This document shows positions 50,292 through 58,619 of a DNA stretch of 64,000 nucleotides, in pieces; positions within the stretch are counted from its first letter, which is position 1; each line of letters begins with the position of its first letter. The stretch is from Streptomyces rubiginosohelvolus (GTDB taxonomy: Bacteria > Actinomycetota > Actinomycetes > Streptomycetales > Streptomycetaceae). The notes beneath the pieces are model-generated. The model saw nothing but the letters and a program-made list of their open reading frames with translations. It made no database searches and was not told where the DNA came from. The stretch lies in NCBI RefSeq assembly GCF_014649875.1, contig NZ_BMTW01000002.1:124001-188000 (forward strand). Direction: 5' to 3'. The position numbers and the translations under genes were made by a program.

Positions 50292-51440
50292 CTACTCCAC
50301 GACGGCCAGTTCGCGGGCGGTGGTGTTGAGCCGCCGCCCGCCGTCCTCGGTCACCGCCACGATGTCCTCGATCCGGACACCGAAGCGGCCGGGGAGGTAG
50401 ATGCCCGGCTCCACGGAAAAGCACATGCCGGGGACGAGCGGCTGCTCCTCGCCCTCGATCATGTAGGGCGGCTCGTGGGTGGTGACGCCGATGCCGTGGC
50501 CGGTGCGGTGGATGAACCGGTCGCCGTAGCCGAATTCGGTGATCACCGCGCGCGCGGCCCGGTCGATCTCCTGGCAGGCGACGCCGGGCCGGACGGCGGC
50601 GCAGCCCGCCTGCTGGGCCTCGCGGACGATGTCGTGGACCCGCTGCTCCTCGGCGGTGGGCTCGCCGACATGGACCGTACGGGAGGTGTCGGAGCCGTAA
50701 CCGTGCTTCAGACCGCCGAAGTCGAGGACCACCATGTCGCCGCGCTCGATGGTGCGTTCGCCCGCCTCGTGGTGCGGGTTGGCCCCGTTGGGGCCGGATC
50801 CGACGACGGTGAAGTCCACCTGGGAGTGCCCGAACTCCCGCAGCAGCGCGGCGAGATCCATGGCCACGTCGACCTCCCGGCGGCCGGAGAAGCGCACCTT
50901 GAGGATTTCGTCGTACGTGGCGTCGGCGGCGGCCCCGGCGGCGGCGAGCCGTTCCAGCTCGGCGGCGTCCTTCACCGCGCGGAGCATCGGCAGGGCCTCG
51001 GTGAGCGCGGTGTAGGAGGTGCCGGGCAACTGCCGCTGGAGGCCCAGCAGATGCATGGCCCAGGCGTTGTCGCTGACGCCGAAGCGGCCCTCGGCCGCCA
51101 GCAGCGGGGCGGTCACCTCGTACGGGTCCTTGCCGTCGGTCCAGTCCCGCAGGGTCAGCGCGGGCGCCCCGGTGGCGGCGGCCGCGTCGGGGGCCTCCAG
51201 GGTCGGGACCACCAGCACCGGGTCGTGGCCGGCCCGCAGCACGAGGAGGGTGAGGCGCTCGGTGCTCACGGGGCGGTAGCCGGTGAGGTGGACGAGGTCG
51301 GGGCCCGGCGCGACGATCACCCCGGCGAGCCCGGCCTCGGCGGCGGACTCGGCGGCCCGTGCCATCCGGGCCCGGTAGTCGTCGGCGGTGAAGGGCGGGG
51401 GCGGAGCGGACTGCTGGGCGAACGGGCTCGGGCTCGACAT
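50292..51440 (-). CDS. M24-family metallopeptidase (Xaa-Pro aminopeptidase type)
   Basis: A 382-residue cytoplasmic peptidase. The creatinase N-terminal domain covers ~30-155, the pita-bread domain the rest. Metal ligands are visible in VVLDFGG, YGSDTSR, GHGIGVTTHEPP, SVEPGIYLPG and GVRIED (D, D, H, E, E). It removes N-terminal residues before proline. ATG 51440 follows AGGAGGTCC. It is convergent with treZ (24 bases between the stops). Confidence 0.92.
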   Translation of the reverse strand: MSSPSPFAQQSAPPPPFTADDYRARMARAAESAAEAGLAGVIVAPGPDLVHLTGYRPVSTERLTLLVLRAGHDPVLVVPTLEAPDAAAATGAPALTLRDWTDGKDPYEVTAPLLAAEGRFGVSDNAWAMHLLGLQRQLPGTSYTALTEALPMLRAVKDAAELERLAAAGAAADATYDEILKVRFSGRREVDVAMDLAALLREFGHSQVDFTVVGSGPNGANPHHEAGERTIERGDMVVLDFGGLKHGYGSDTSRTVHVGEPTAEEQRVHDIVREAQQAGCAAVRPGVACQEIDRAARAVITEFGYGDRFIHRTGHGIGVTTHEPPYMIEGEEQPLVPGMCFSVEPGIYLPGRFGVRIEDIVAVTEDGGRRLNTTARELAVVE

Positions 51441-51600
51441 CAGGACCTCCTGGCGGTGCGACACGGCACACAGCATCCTGCCCGCCCGGCCGGGCGTACG
51501 CGACCGGCTTCCGGCCGCGTGTCAGACCTCGGTGTGTCCGCGACCGGCTTCCGGCCCGGCGTGCCTGCCGGGGCGTCAGCCGTCGGTCGCGCCGGTCGCT

Positions 51601-51702
51601 GTCAGACCTCGGTCACCGTCAGACCTCGGTCGCCGTCAGGCCTCGGTCGCCGTCAGGCCTCGGTCGCCGTCAGGTCTCGGTCGCCGTCAGGCCTCGGTCG
51701 CC
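51601..51702 (-). repeat. six tandem copies of a 17-bp unit covering a stop codon
   Basis: Units GTCAGGCCTCGGTCGCC (51635, 51652, 51686) alternate with single-base variants (51601, 51618, 51669), six in all. The last unit carries the TGA stop and final T-E-A codons of the nucleoside-kinase-like gene on the - strand. Each further unit repeats these last codons and stop. Upstream on the + strand, an 18-bp direct repeat CGCGACCGGCTTCCGGCC occurs at 51499 and 51539. Confidence 0.9.
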
Positions 51703-52370
51703 GTCGGCCGTCGCCCGCCGGGCAGCCGCACGATCAGGTCCGCCCGGTCACGGCCCCGCTCGACCAGCCGGGCGTTCGCCTCGTCGGACCGGGCCACCCA
51801 CTCCTCCGCGTCGCGCCGGAGCCTGCCGTGGTGCACATGCCGGTCGACAAGTCGACGTACCCGGACCTCCGGGTCGAGATCCAGGAACCACACCTCGTCC
51901 AGCAGTCCGCGCACCGGGGCCCAGGGCCCGTCGTCGAGCAGCAGGTAGTTGCCCTCGGTGACGACGAGCGGGACGTCCGGCGGGACGGGCAGCGACCCGG
52001 CGACCGGCTCCTCCAGGGACCGGTCGAAGGCCGGGGCGTAGACCGCGTGCACCGGGTCCGGCGCCCGCAGCCGCCGCAGCAGGGCCCCGTACCCGGCCGC
52101 GTCGAAGGTGTCGGGCGCGCCCTTGCGGTCGGCGCGGCCGAGGCGGTCCAGCTCGGCGGCGGCCAGATGGAAGCCGTCCATCGGGACGAGGGCGGCGCGT
52201 CCGTCCAGGGCCGCGACCAGCCGGTCCGCCAGAGTGGACTTCCCGGCCCCGGGCGGGCCCGCGATCCCGAGGATGCGCCGCTGTCCGGTGTCCGCGAGGG
52301 CGCGGGCCCGGTCGTTCAGCGCGGCCCGGCCGCCGGTGCTCGTAGCGTCCACGAAGTCCATGCGGCGCAT
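51687..52370 (-). CDS. nucleoside/nucleotide kinase family protein (uridine-kinase-like)
   Basis: A 227-residue P-loop kinase resembling uridine kinase/pantothenate kinase: Walker A is GIAGPPGAGKST, followed by VPMDGFHL and VVTEGNYLLLDD. The lid segment RVRRLVDRHVHHGR and ending fit fructose/uridine-kinase-like proteins of actinobacteria. Substrate unknown. ATG 52370 has no strong ribosome site and may be leaderless; ATG 52361 is in frame. The stop lies inside a 17-bp tandem repeat. Confidence 0.85.
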   Translation of the reverse strand: MRRMDFVDATSTGGRAALNDRARALADTGQRRILGIAGPPGAGKSTLADRLVAALDGRAALVPMDGFHLAAAELDRLGRADRKGAPDTFDAAGYGALLRRLRAPDPVHAVYAPAFDRSLEEPVAGSLPVPPDVPLVVTEGNYLLLDDGPWAPVRGLLDEVWFLDLDPEVRVRRLVDRHVHHGRLRRDAEEWVARSDEANARLVERGRDRADLIVRLPGGRRPTATEA

Positions 52371-52395
52371 TGTGCCCGGAGGCCGGGGACCGACG

Positions 52396-52415
52396 CGTTA
52401 GTGTTACGTATAACG
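52396..52415. promoter_or_regulatory. AT-containing dyad in the kinase/VOC divergent region
   Basis: CGTTA (52396-52400) and TAACG (52411-52415) flank GTGTTACGTA, an unusually AT-containing spot for this DNA. It lies between divergent genes and probably includes a -10 element (TTACGTATAAC). A dyad here could bind a small repressor. Confidence 0.3.
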
Positions 52416-52462
52416 TCATGACTCCCGGCCCCCGCCGCCCCAGAGCTTCCGAAAGGCCCCCC

Positions 52463-52855
52463 ATGTCCCACATCGCCCTGGTCACCCTGGTCGTCCGCGA
52501 CTACGACGAGGCGCTCGCGTTCTACCGCGACGCGCTCGGCTTCGAGCTGGTGGAGGACACCGACCGGGGCGACGGCACCCGCTGGGTGATGGTGCGCCCG
52601 CGCGGGGCGGCGGACGGCACGGGGCTGCTGCTGGCCCGGGCGAAGGACGAGGCGCAGGCCGGGGCCGTGGGCGCGCAGACGGGCGGCCGGGTCGGCTTCT
52701 TCCTGCACACCGAGGACTTCGCGGCCGACCACGCGCGGATGCGCGCGGCCGGGGTGCGCTTCCTGGAGGAGCCGCGCCACGAGACGTACGGCTCGGTCGC
52801 GGTCTTCGAGGACCTGTACGGCAACCGGTGGGATCTGCTCCAGCCGGCCGGCTGA
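52463..52855 (+). CDS. VOC-family (glyoxalase-like) protein
   Basis: A 130-residue vicinal-oxygen-chelate protein: IALVTLVVRDYDEALAFY at the start, FELVEDTDRGDGTRWV in the middle and DLYGNRWDLLQP at the end. The two beta-alpha-beta-beta-beta modules are complete; metal ligands are not certain. Members may be lyases, dioxygenases or antibiotic-binding proteins. ATG 52463 has AAAGG upstream; an ATG at 52418 would add a disordered stretch. Confidence 0.88.
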   Translation: MSHIALVTLVVRDYDEALAFYRDALGFELVEDTDRGDGTRWVMVRPRGAADGTGLLLARAKDEAQAGAVGAQTGGRVGFFLHTEDFAADHARMRAAGVRFLEEPRHETYGSVAVFEDLYGNRWDLLQPAG

Positions 52856-52880
52856 CTCCGTGGCGGCCACGCCGTGACGG

Positions 52881-53816
52881 TCATCGGCTCCCGGGCCGCT
52901 CGATGAGTGAGGCGACCCCGTCCAGCAGCCGGGCGAGCCCGAATTCGAAGAGCGTGTCGAGTTCGAGGTCGAATTCCTCCTCGCCGAAGAGCGTGGACAG
53001 GTTCGGATAGGAACCGGCAGCCTGGATCTCCGCCAGCCGCAGTTCGTTGGAGGCCATCCACTCCTCGGGCGTCATGCCGGTGTCCTGCCGGGCCTGCGCC
53101 TCCAGCTCGACGGCCGCCGCGACGCCCTGGGCGCATCCGTGAAGGGCGAGGTGGACGTGGATGATCTGGTCCGGGGTCAGACCCGGGCCCTTGAGGGCGG
53201 CGAGGACCCGCTCGGTGTACCGCATCGCATGGGGCGAGGCCATCGGCCGGGTGAGGGCGGCCATGGCTCGCGCCAGCCAGGGGTGGCGCTGATAGCGGGT
53301 CCACAACCACCGTGCTTCCCGCTCCAGTTGGGCGCGCCAGCCGGAGGGCCGGGACCCCGGCGGTTCTCCGTCGAACACCGCCTCCGACATCAGCCGTACG
53401 AGCTCGCCCTTGCTCGGGACGTGGCGGTGGAGCGCCATGGTGGAGACGCCGAAGTCGGTGGCGACCCGGCGCATGGAGAGCGCCGCGAGTCCTTCGGAGT
53501 CGACGAGGGCGATCGCCGCGCGGATGATGCGGTCGCGGGTGAGTCCGCGGTGGGGAGCCGCGTCCCGTTCCCTCCCCGACGCGGCGACCACGGTGCCGAC
53601 GCCGGGCACCGCGCGCACCAGACCGTCCTGTTGCAGCGTGGCGAGCGCCTTCGTCGCGGTCGCCATGGCGACGCCCCAGTCCTGGGTGATACGCCGGGTG
53701 GAAGGGACGCGGGCGCCGGGCCGACGCCCCTGGTCCGGACGGCCGGGGGCGTCGGCATTCGGCAGTCGGCATTCGGCCCACAGCCGAGGCGCGGCCGGAC
53801 CCCGTCCGATGACCAT
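52881..53816 (-). CDS. GntR/TetR-type two-part transcriptional regulator
   Basis: A 311-residue regulator of a known streptomycete layout: a GntR-type half winged helix (ARVPSTRRITQDWGVAMATA, VRAVPGVGTVV) joined to a complete TetR helix-turn-helix (TRDRIIRAAIALVDSEGLAA, VSTMALHRHVPSKGELV) and a helical ligand domain. Helix 1 of the GntR part is not recognisable; in its place are residues CRLPNADAPGRPDQG coded over a 14-bp tandem duplication. ATG 53816 lies only 6 bases from the divergent ltrA start; ATG 53666, after GGGGCG, would skip the odd part. Confidence 0.72.
   Translation of the reverse strand: MVIGRGPAAPRLWAECRLPNADAPGRPDQGRRPGARVPSTRRITQDWGVAMATATKALATLQQDGLVRAVPGVGTVVAASGRERDAAPHRGLTRDRIIRAAIALVDSEGLAALSMRRVATDFGVSTMALHRHVPSKGELVRLMSEAVFDGEPPGSRPSGWRAQLEREARWLWTRYQRHPWLARAMAALTRPMASPHAMRYTERVLAALKGPGLTPDQIIHVHLALHGCAQGVAAAVELEAQARQDTGMTPEEWMASNELRLAEIQAAGSYPNLSTLFGEEEFDLELDTLFEFGLARLLDGVASLIERPGSR
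53751..53778. repeat. 14-bp tandem duplication upstream of ltrA
   Basis: GTCGGCATTCGGCA is followed at once by GTCGGCATTCGGCC. The pair lies 45-72 bases upstream of the ltrA start and inside the 5' part of the regulator gene. It may be an operator pair for that regulator or a recent duplication in its coding region. Confidence 0.7.
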
Positions 53817-53822
53817 GGGTCC

Positions 53823-55079
53823 ATGGAGGCCAAGGAGTCCACGGGGAGCGTCGCACCGGCCGAGCGGCACGCCGGCTGGAACGAGCTGTTCTTCGACCTC
53901 GTCGTCGTCGCCGGGGCCGGCCAGCTGGCCCGGCTGCTGCACGACGGCCCCCAGCCGGCGGACCTCGCCCTGTACGCGGTGGTCTACCTGGCCTTCTGGA
54001 CCACCTGGGCCGGGTTCGCCGTCTACGGGGACATCGCGGCCTCCGAGACCCGGGTCCGCACGCTGCTGATCGCGATGTTCGGCATGGCCGTGATGGCCGC
54101 CTCCGTGCACACCGTCCAGTCGAGCCACGCGACCGCCTTCGTCATCGCCTATGTGGCGCTGCGCTGGCAGGCGGGCCAGGTCTGGCGGCGGGGCAGCATC
54201 GTGGTGGACTGGCCGCTGGCCCAGTTCGGGGCGGGCGCGGTGCCCTGGCTCGTCTCGCTCTTCGTGGACACCCCGCTGCGCTACTGGCTCTGGGCGCTCG
54301 GCATCGCGCTGGACATCGTCACCCTGCTGGTCTCCACCCGCGAGCGCACCCTGCGGCGGGCGGGCGAACGGGCCGCGCGCCGCCGCGACGGCCGCCCGCC
54401 GCCGGGCCCCGCGCACGGTCCCGTCGCCGAACCGCCCCGGCTCGGCGAGTCGCGGATCGACGCCGCGCACATGGGCGAACGCCTCGGGCTGTACGTGATC
54501 ATCGTGCTGGGCGAGGGCGTCATCCAGATCATCGACGCGGCGTCCGAGCGCGACGGCTGGGACGGGCCGCTCGCCGCCACCGGCCTCGGGGCGTTCGGGC
54601 TGCTGGCCGCGATCTGCACGCTGAGCCTGCTCTACGGCACCAACGGCATCCCCCATCTGCGCAAGGGAGCGCTCGCGCCGAGGCTGGCGATGCTGCTGCA
54701 CGCGGTGATGACCGGCTTCCTGGTCGCGCTGGCAACCGCGCTGGGTTCGGCGGTCGCGCATGTCGACGACGTGCTGCCGAAGGGCCGGCACTGGCTGCTG
54801 TGCGGGGCGATGGCGGGGTATTTCGCGGCCGGTCTGGTGGCGGCGCTTCCGCTCGCGGACCGGTCCGACCGGATCTGGCTGCTGGGGTGGGCACTGCCGT
54901 GCCTGGCGGTGTCGGTGGCGCTGGCCCCGCTCGGGGCGGCGCTGCCGGCCTGGGCGACGATCTGGATCCTGGTGGCGCTGGTCTGCTGGCAGATCGCCTA
55001 CGACCCGGGGGCTCCGGGAGCGGGTCCGGCGGGGCGACGGGGGCGCAGGCTCCGGCGGACGGTGCCTCGGGTTGCCTGA
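53823..55079 (+). CDS. low-temperature-requirement A (LtrA) family membrane protein
   Basis: A 418-residue LtrA protein with about ten membrane segments. It has WNELFFDLVVVAGAGQLARL near the start and GERLGLYVIIVLGEGVIQI in the middle, both diagnostic. The family is named after a Listeria cold-growth gene; the biochemical role is unknown. ATG 53823 has no ribosome site and lies 6 bases from the putative start of the divergent regulator, which may control it. Confidence 0.88.
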   Translation: MEAKESTGSVAPAERHAGWNELFFDLVVVAGAGQLARLLHDGPQPADLALYAVVYLAFWTTWAGFAVYGDIAASETRVRTLLIAMFGMAVMAASVHTVQSSHATAFVIAYVALRWQAGQVWRRGSIVVDWPLAQFGAGAVPWLVSLFVDTPLRYWLWALGIALDIVTLLVSTRERTLRRAGERAARRRDGRPPPGPAHGPVAEPPRLGESRIDAAHMGERLGLYVIIVLGEGVIQIIDAASERDGWDGPLAATGLGAFGLLAAICTLSLLYGTNGIPHLRKGALAPRLAMLLHAVMTGFLVALATALGSAVAHVDDVLPKGRHWLLCGAMAGYFAAGLVAALPLADRSDRIWLLGWALPCLAVSVALAPLGAALPAWATIWILVALVCWQIAYDPGAPGAGPAGRRGRRLRRTVPRVA

Positions 55080-55114
55080 CGGGCCCTGGGGCGCCGGGCC
55101 CTACGGCCCTGGGG

Positions 55115-56041
55115 TCACGCCCGGGCGGCCAGCCCCGCCTCGCGTACGGCCACCGCCTCCATCGCGTCCAGCACCGGCCGGATCAGCGGATGGCCCTCGG
55201 CCCCCTGGCGTACGGCCGCGAAGACCCGGCGGGTGGGGGCGCTGCCCTCGACCGGGCGGACGACGACCCCGGTCAGCTCCATCCCGCGCAGCGCGGAGCG
55301 GGGCACCAGCGCCACCCCGGCATCCGCCCCGGCCAGGGCGACCACCGCGTGGAAGTCGTCCGACGAGTGGTCCAGGCGCGGGGCGAAACCGGCGTACTCG
55401 CAGGCCAGGACCACCACGTCATGGCAGGGGTTGCCCGGGTAGGGCCCGATCCACGGGTCCTTCGCCAGGTCCGCGACCGCCACCTGGGCCTGGTCGGCGA
55501 GGCGGTGGCCCACCGGGAGCACCGCGTCGAACGGCTCCGAGTACAGCGGGACGCGGGTGAGCCGGCGGTCGTCCTCGGCGGGCGCGCCCCGGTATTCGAC
55601 GGCGACCGCCACATCCACCTGCCGGTCAAGGACCATCGGCACGCTCGCGTCGCCCTCCGCGTCCTGGACCTTGACCCGGATGCCGGGCGCGGTGCGGGCC
55701 AGCTCGGTGAGGGCGGGGGCGAGGACGAGGCCGATGCCGGTGGCGAACGCGGCGACCGTGACCGTACCGGCGACGCCCGCGCTGTAGTCGGCCAGCTCCG
55801 CCTCGGCCCGCTCCAGCTGGGCGAGGACCAGGTTGGTGTGGCTGAGCAGGATCTCCCCGGCGGCGGTGAGCCGGGCGCCGCGCGCCCCGCGTTCGACGAG
55901 GCGGTGGCCGGTCTCCTGCTCCAGGGCGGCGAGCTGCTGGGAGACGGCTGAGGGGGTCAGGTACAACGCGGCGGCGGCCGCGGTCACCGTGCGGTGGTCG
56001 GCCACCGCACGGAGGATTCGCAGCCGCCGCGCATCGATCAT
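55115..56041 (-). CDS. LysR-family transcriptional regulator
   Basis: A 308-residue LysR protein. The N-terminal winged helix is RLRILRAVADHRTVTAAAAA with LTPSAVSQQLAALEQETGHRL; residues ~90-295 form the periplasmic-binding-like effector domain. It is downstream of kbl on the same strand, 48 bases apart, with GGTGGT/ACCACC (56057-56074) between them. A role in controlling threonine breakdown is possible but not shown; LysR genes are more often divergent from their targets. Confidence 0.92.
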   Translation of the reverse strand: MIDARRLRILRAVADHRTVTAAAAALYLTPSAVSQQLAALEQETGHRLVERGARGARLTAAGEILLSHTNLVLAQLERAEAELADYSAGVAGTVTVAAFATGIGLVLAPALTELARTAPGIRVKVQDAEGDASVPMVLDRQVDVAVAVEYRGAPAEDDRRLTRVPLYSEPFDAVLPVGHRLADQAQVAVADLAKDPWIGPYPGNPCHDVVVLACEYAGFAPRLDHSSDDFHAVVALAGADAGVALVPRSALRGMELTGVVVRPVEGSAPTRRVFAAVRQGAEGHPLIRPVLDAMEAVAVREAGLAARA

Positions 56042-56089
56042 GTGCCCATTGTCCCAGGTGGTGGCGGAACCACCGACCCGGTCGGCAGG

Positions 56090-57292
56090 TCAGGCGGCTT
56101 TCGCCTCCAGCGCGGTCCGGGCGTCGACGAACGCGTCCACGGCGCGGTTCACATCGGCGGTGGAGTGCGCGGCCGAGAGCTGGACGCGGATGCGGGCCGC
56201 GCCCTGCGGGACGACGGGGTACGAGAAGCCGATCACGTACACACCGCGCTCCAGGAGCAGTTCCGCCATCCGGCCCGCCTTGCCCGCGTCGCCGATCATG
56301 ACGGGGGCGATGGCGTGGTCGCCGGGGAGGATGTCGAAGCCCTCGGCGGTCATCCGGGTGCGGAACAGCTCGGTGTTGGCGGCGAGCTGCTCGCGCAGGT
56401 CCCCGGCGGACTCCAGCAGGTCGATGACCTTGAGGGAGGCGGCGGCGATGACCGGGGCGAGGGTGTTGGAGAAGAGGTACGGGCGCGAGCGCTGGCGCAG
56501 CAGGGCGACGATCTCCGCGCGGGCCGCGACGTAACCGCCGGAGGCTCCGCCGAGCGCCTTGCCGAGGGTGCCGGTGATGATGTCGACCCGGTCCATCACG
56601 CCGTGCAGCTCGGGCGTGCCCCGGCCGCCGGGGCCGACGAAGCCGACGGCGTGGGAGTCGTCGACCATGACCATGGCGTCGTAGCGGTCGGCCAGGTCGC
56701 AGATCTCCTGGAGCGGGGCGACGTACCCGTCCATGGAGAAGACGCCGTCGGTGACGATGAGGCGGCGGCGCGCGCCGGACGCCTCCTTGAGCTGCGTCTC
56801 CAGTTCGGCCATGTCGCGATTGGCGTAGCGGTGGCGCTTGGCCTTGGAGAGCCGGATGCCGTCGATGATGGAGGCGTGGTTGAGGGCGTCGGAGATGACC
56901 GCGTCCTCGGGGCCGAGCAGGGTCTCGAAGACTCCGCCGTTGGCGTCGAAGCAGGAGGAGTAGAGGATCGTGTCCTCCTGGCCGAGGAAGGCCGAGAGCC
57001 GCTGCTCCAGCTCCTTGTGGACCTCCTGGGTGCCGCAGATGAAGCGGACCGAGGCCATCCCGTAGCCCCAGCGGTCCAGCGCCTCGTGGGCGGCGGCGAT
57101 GACCTCGGGGTGGTCGGCGAGGCCGAGGTAGTTGTTGGCGCAGAAGTTGAGGACCTCGCCGGGGCGGCCGCCGGAGGTGACCTCGACGGTCGCGGACTGC
57201 GGGGTGCCGATCACGCGCTCGGGCTTGTGCAGCCCGGCGGCGCGGATCTCGTCGAGGGTGGTGCGCAGATCGTCGCGTACGGAGTCGAACAT
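56090..57292 (-). CDS. kbl: glycine C-acetyltransferase (2-amino-3-ketobutyrate CoA ligase)
   Basis: A 400-residue PLP enzyme of the alpha-oxoamine synthase family. It cleaves 2-amino-3-oxobutyrate with CoA to glycine and acetyl-CoA. The PLP Lys is K245 ([14 protein letters not shown]); DDSHAVGF and [13 protein letters not shown] are the other landmarks. Length is normal. It lies 44 bases after tdh on the same strand, so the two make one threonine-degradation operon. Confidence 0.94.
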   Translation of the reverse strand: MFDSVRDDLRTTLDEIRAAGLHKPERVIGTPQSATVEVTSGGRPGEVLNFCANNYLGLADHPEVIAAAHEALDRWGYGMASVRFICGTQEVHKELEQRLSAFLGQEDTILYSSCFDANGGVFETLLGPEDAVISDALNHASIIDGIRLSKAKRHRYANRDMAELETQLKEASGARRRLIVTDGVFSMDGYVAPLQEICDLADRYDAMVMVDDSHAVGFVGPGGRGTPELHGVMDRVDIITGTLGKALGGASGGYVAARAEIVALLRQRSRPYLFSNTLAPVIAAASLKVIDLLESAGDLREQLAANTELFRTRMTAEGFDILPGDHAIAPVMIGDAGKAGRMAELLLERGVYVIGFSYPVVPQGAARIRVQLSAAHSTADVNRAVDAFVDARTALEAKAA

Positions 57293-57336
57293 GCGGATTC
57301 CTTAGGAGATCAGGTAACGGACCAGGTGGGAGACGG

Positions 57337-58365
57337 TCAGACGGTCCAGTCGAGGATGACCTTGCCGCCGAGGCCGCTCGCCGCGTCGTCGAAGGCGGCC
57401 TCGAAGTCGCGGAAGCCGTACCGGCCGGTGATCACGGGGGCGAGGTCGAGGCCGCCCTCCAGCAGGACGGACATGGCGTACCAGGTCTCGTACATCTCGC
57501 GGCCGTAGATGCCCTTGATGGTGATCATCGAGGTGACGATGCGGGCCCAGTCGACGGCGAACTCCTCGGCGGGCAGGCCGAGCATGGCGATCCGGCCGCC
57601 GTGCGTCATGTTCGCGACCATGTCGCGCATCGCCTCGGGGCGGCCGGACATCTCCAGGCCGATGTCGAAGCCCTCGCGCAGGCCGAGTTCGCGCTGCCCG
57701 TCCGCGATGGTGCGGTCGGCGACGTTCAGGGCGAGGCTGACGCCGACCTTGCGGGCCAGGGCGAGGCGGGCCTCGCTGACGTCGGTGATGACGACGTTGC
57801 GGGCGCCGGCGTGCTTGGCGACGGCGGCGGCCATGATGCCGATCGGGCCCGCGCCGGTGATCAGGACGTCCTCGCCGACGAGCGGGAAGGAGAGCGCGGT
57901 GTGCACGGCGTTGCCGAACGGGTCGAAGATCGCCGCGATGTCGAGGTCGACGGGGACCCGGTGCACCCACACGTTGGAGGCGGGCAGGACGACGTACTCC
58001 GCGAACGCCCCGTCGCGGCCGACCCCGAGGCCGATCGTGGAGCGGCAGAGGTGGCGGCGGCCGGCGAGACAGTTGCGGCACTTGCCGCAGACGAGGTGGC
58101 CCTCGCCGCTGACCAGGTCGCCGGTGGCGATGTCGGCGACGTCGGAGCCGATCGCGGCGACCTCGCCGACGAACTCGTGGCCGAGGATCAGCGGGGTGGT
58201 GACCGCCTGCTGGGCCCAGCCGTCATAGGCGCGGATGTGCAGGTCGGTGCCGCAGATGCCGGTGCGCAGGACCTTGATCAGGACGTCGGAGGGGCCGTAC
58301 TCCGGCTCCGGCACGTCCATCAGCCACAGTCCGGGCTCGGCCTTCTGCTTGACGAGTGCCTTCAC
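57337..58365 (-). CDS. tdh: L-threonine 3-dehydrogenase
   Basis: A 342-residue zinc medium-chain dehydrogenase oxidising L-threonine to 2-amino-3-oxobutyrate with NAD+. The catalytic zinc site includes C38 ([10 protein letters not shown]) and the His of LGHEFVGEV; the structural zinc site is [18 protein letters not shown] binding is at [15 protein letters not shown] 58365 follows GGGAG; the frame runs on for 18 codons upstream without family likeness. It passes its product to Kbl. Confidence 0.94.
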   Translation of the reverse strand: MKALVKQKAEPGLWLMDVPEPEYGPSDVLIKVLRTGICGTDLHIRAYDGWAQQAVTTPLILGHEFVGEVAAIGSDVADIATGDLVSGEGHLVCGKCRNCLAGRRHLCRSTIGLGVGRDGAFAEYVVLPASNVWVHRVPVDLDIAAIFDPFGNAVHTALSFPLVGEDVLITGAGPIGIMAAAVAKHAGARNVVITDVSEARLALARKVGVSLALNVADRTIADGQRELGLREGFDIGLEMSGRPEAMRDMVANMTHGGRIAMLGLPAEEFAVDWARIVTSMITIKGIYGREMYETWYAMSVLLEGGLDLAPVITGRYGFRDFEAAFDDAASGLGGKVILDWTV

Positions 58366-58457
58366 GGCTGTGGCTCCCTGACGTCGGTACGCGAGTGAAT
58401 ACCCCGGGCCGCGGGGCATGTCGGAGAACCCTGTGGCCCGGGGTGGTCTTGGGTGTC

Positions 58458-58475
58458 ACCCCCCATGGTGGGGGT
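58458..58475. repeat. inverted repeat upstream of tdh
   Basis: ACCCCC-CATGGT-GGGGGT, a 6-bp perfect dyad with a 6-base centre, 93 bases upstream of the tdh start. The 254-bp gap between tdh and the kinase gene holds no gene I can support. The dyad could be an operator for the threonine operon. Confidence 0.35.
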
Positions 58476-58619
58476 TCGGCGGGACGGGACGGAGCATCTC
58501 GGAAAGCTCCACGCGCCGTCCCCGGCCGTCACCGAGAAGGCTGCCGTACGGCGGGGTCCCCGGTCCATCGAGGATTTCTTAAGCGCCGCCGCAGGAGATC
58601 TTCACACCTGGCCGGGGCT

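Noticed and set aside
51601-51702. CRISPR array
   Set aside because: The 17-bp units are directly adjacent without unique spacers, and no cas genes are present.
56057-56074. GGTGGT/ACCACC hairpin as terminator between kbl and the LysR gene
   Set aside because: Only a 6-bp stem with a 6-base loop; could equally be an operator. Mentioned in the LysR entry but not called.
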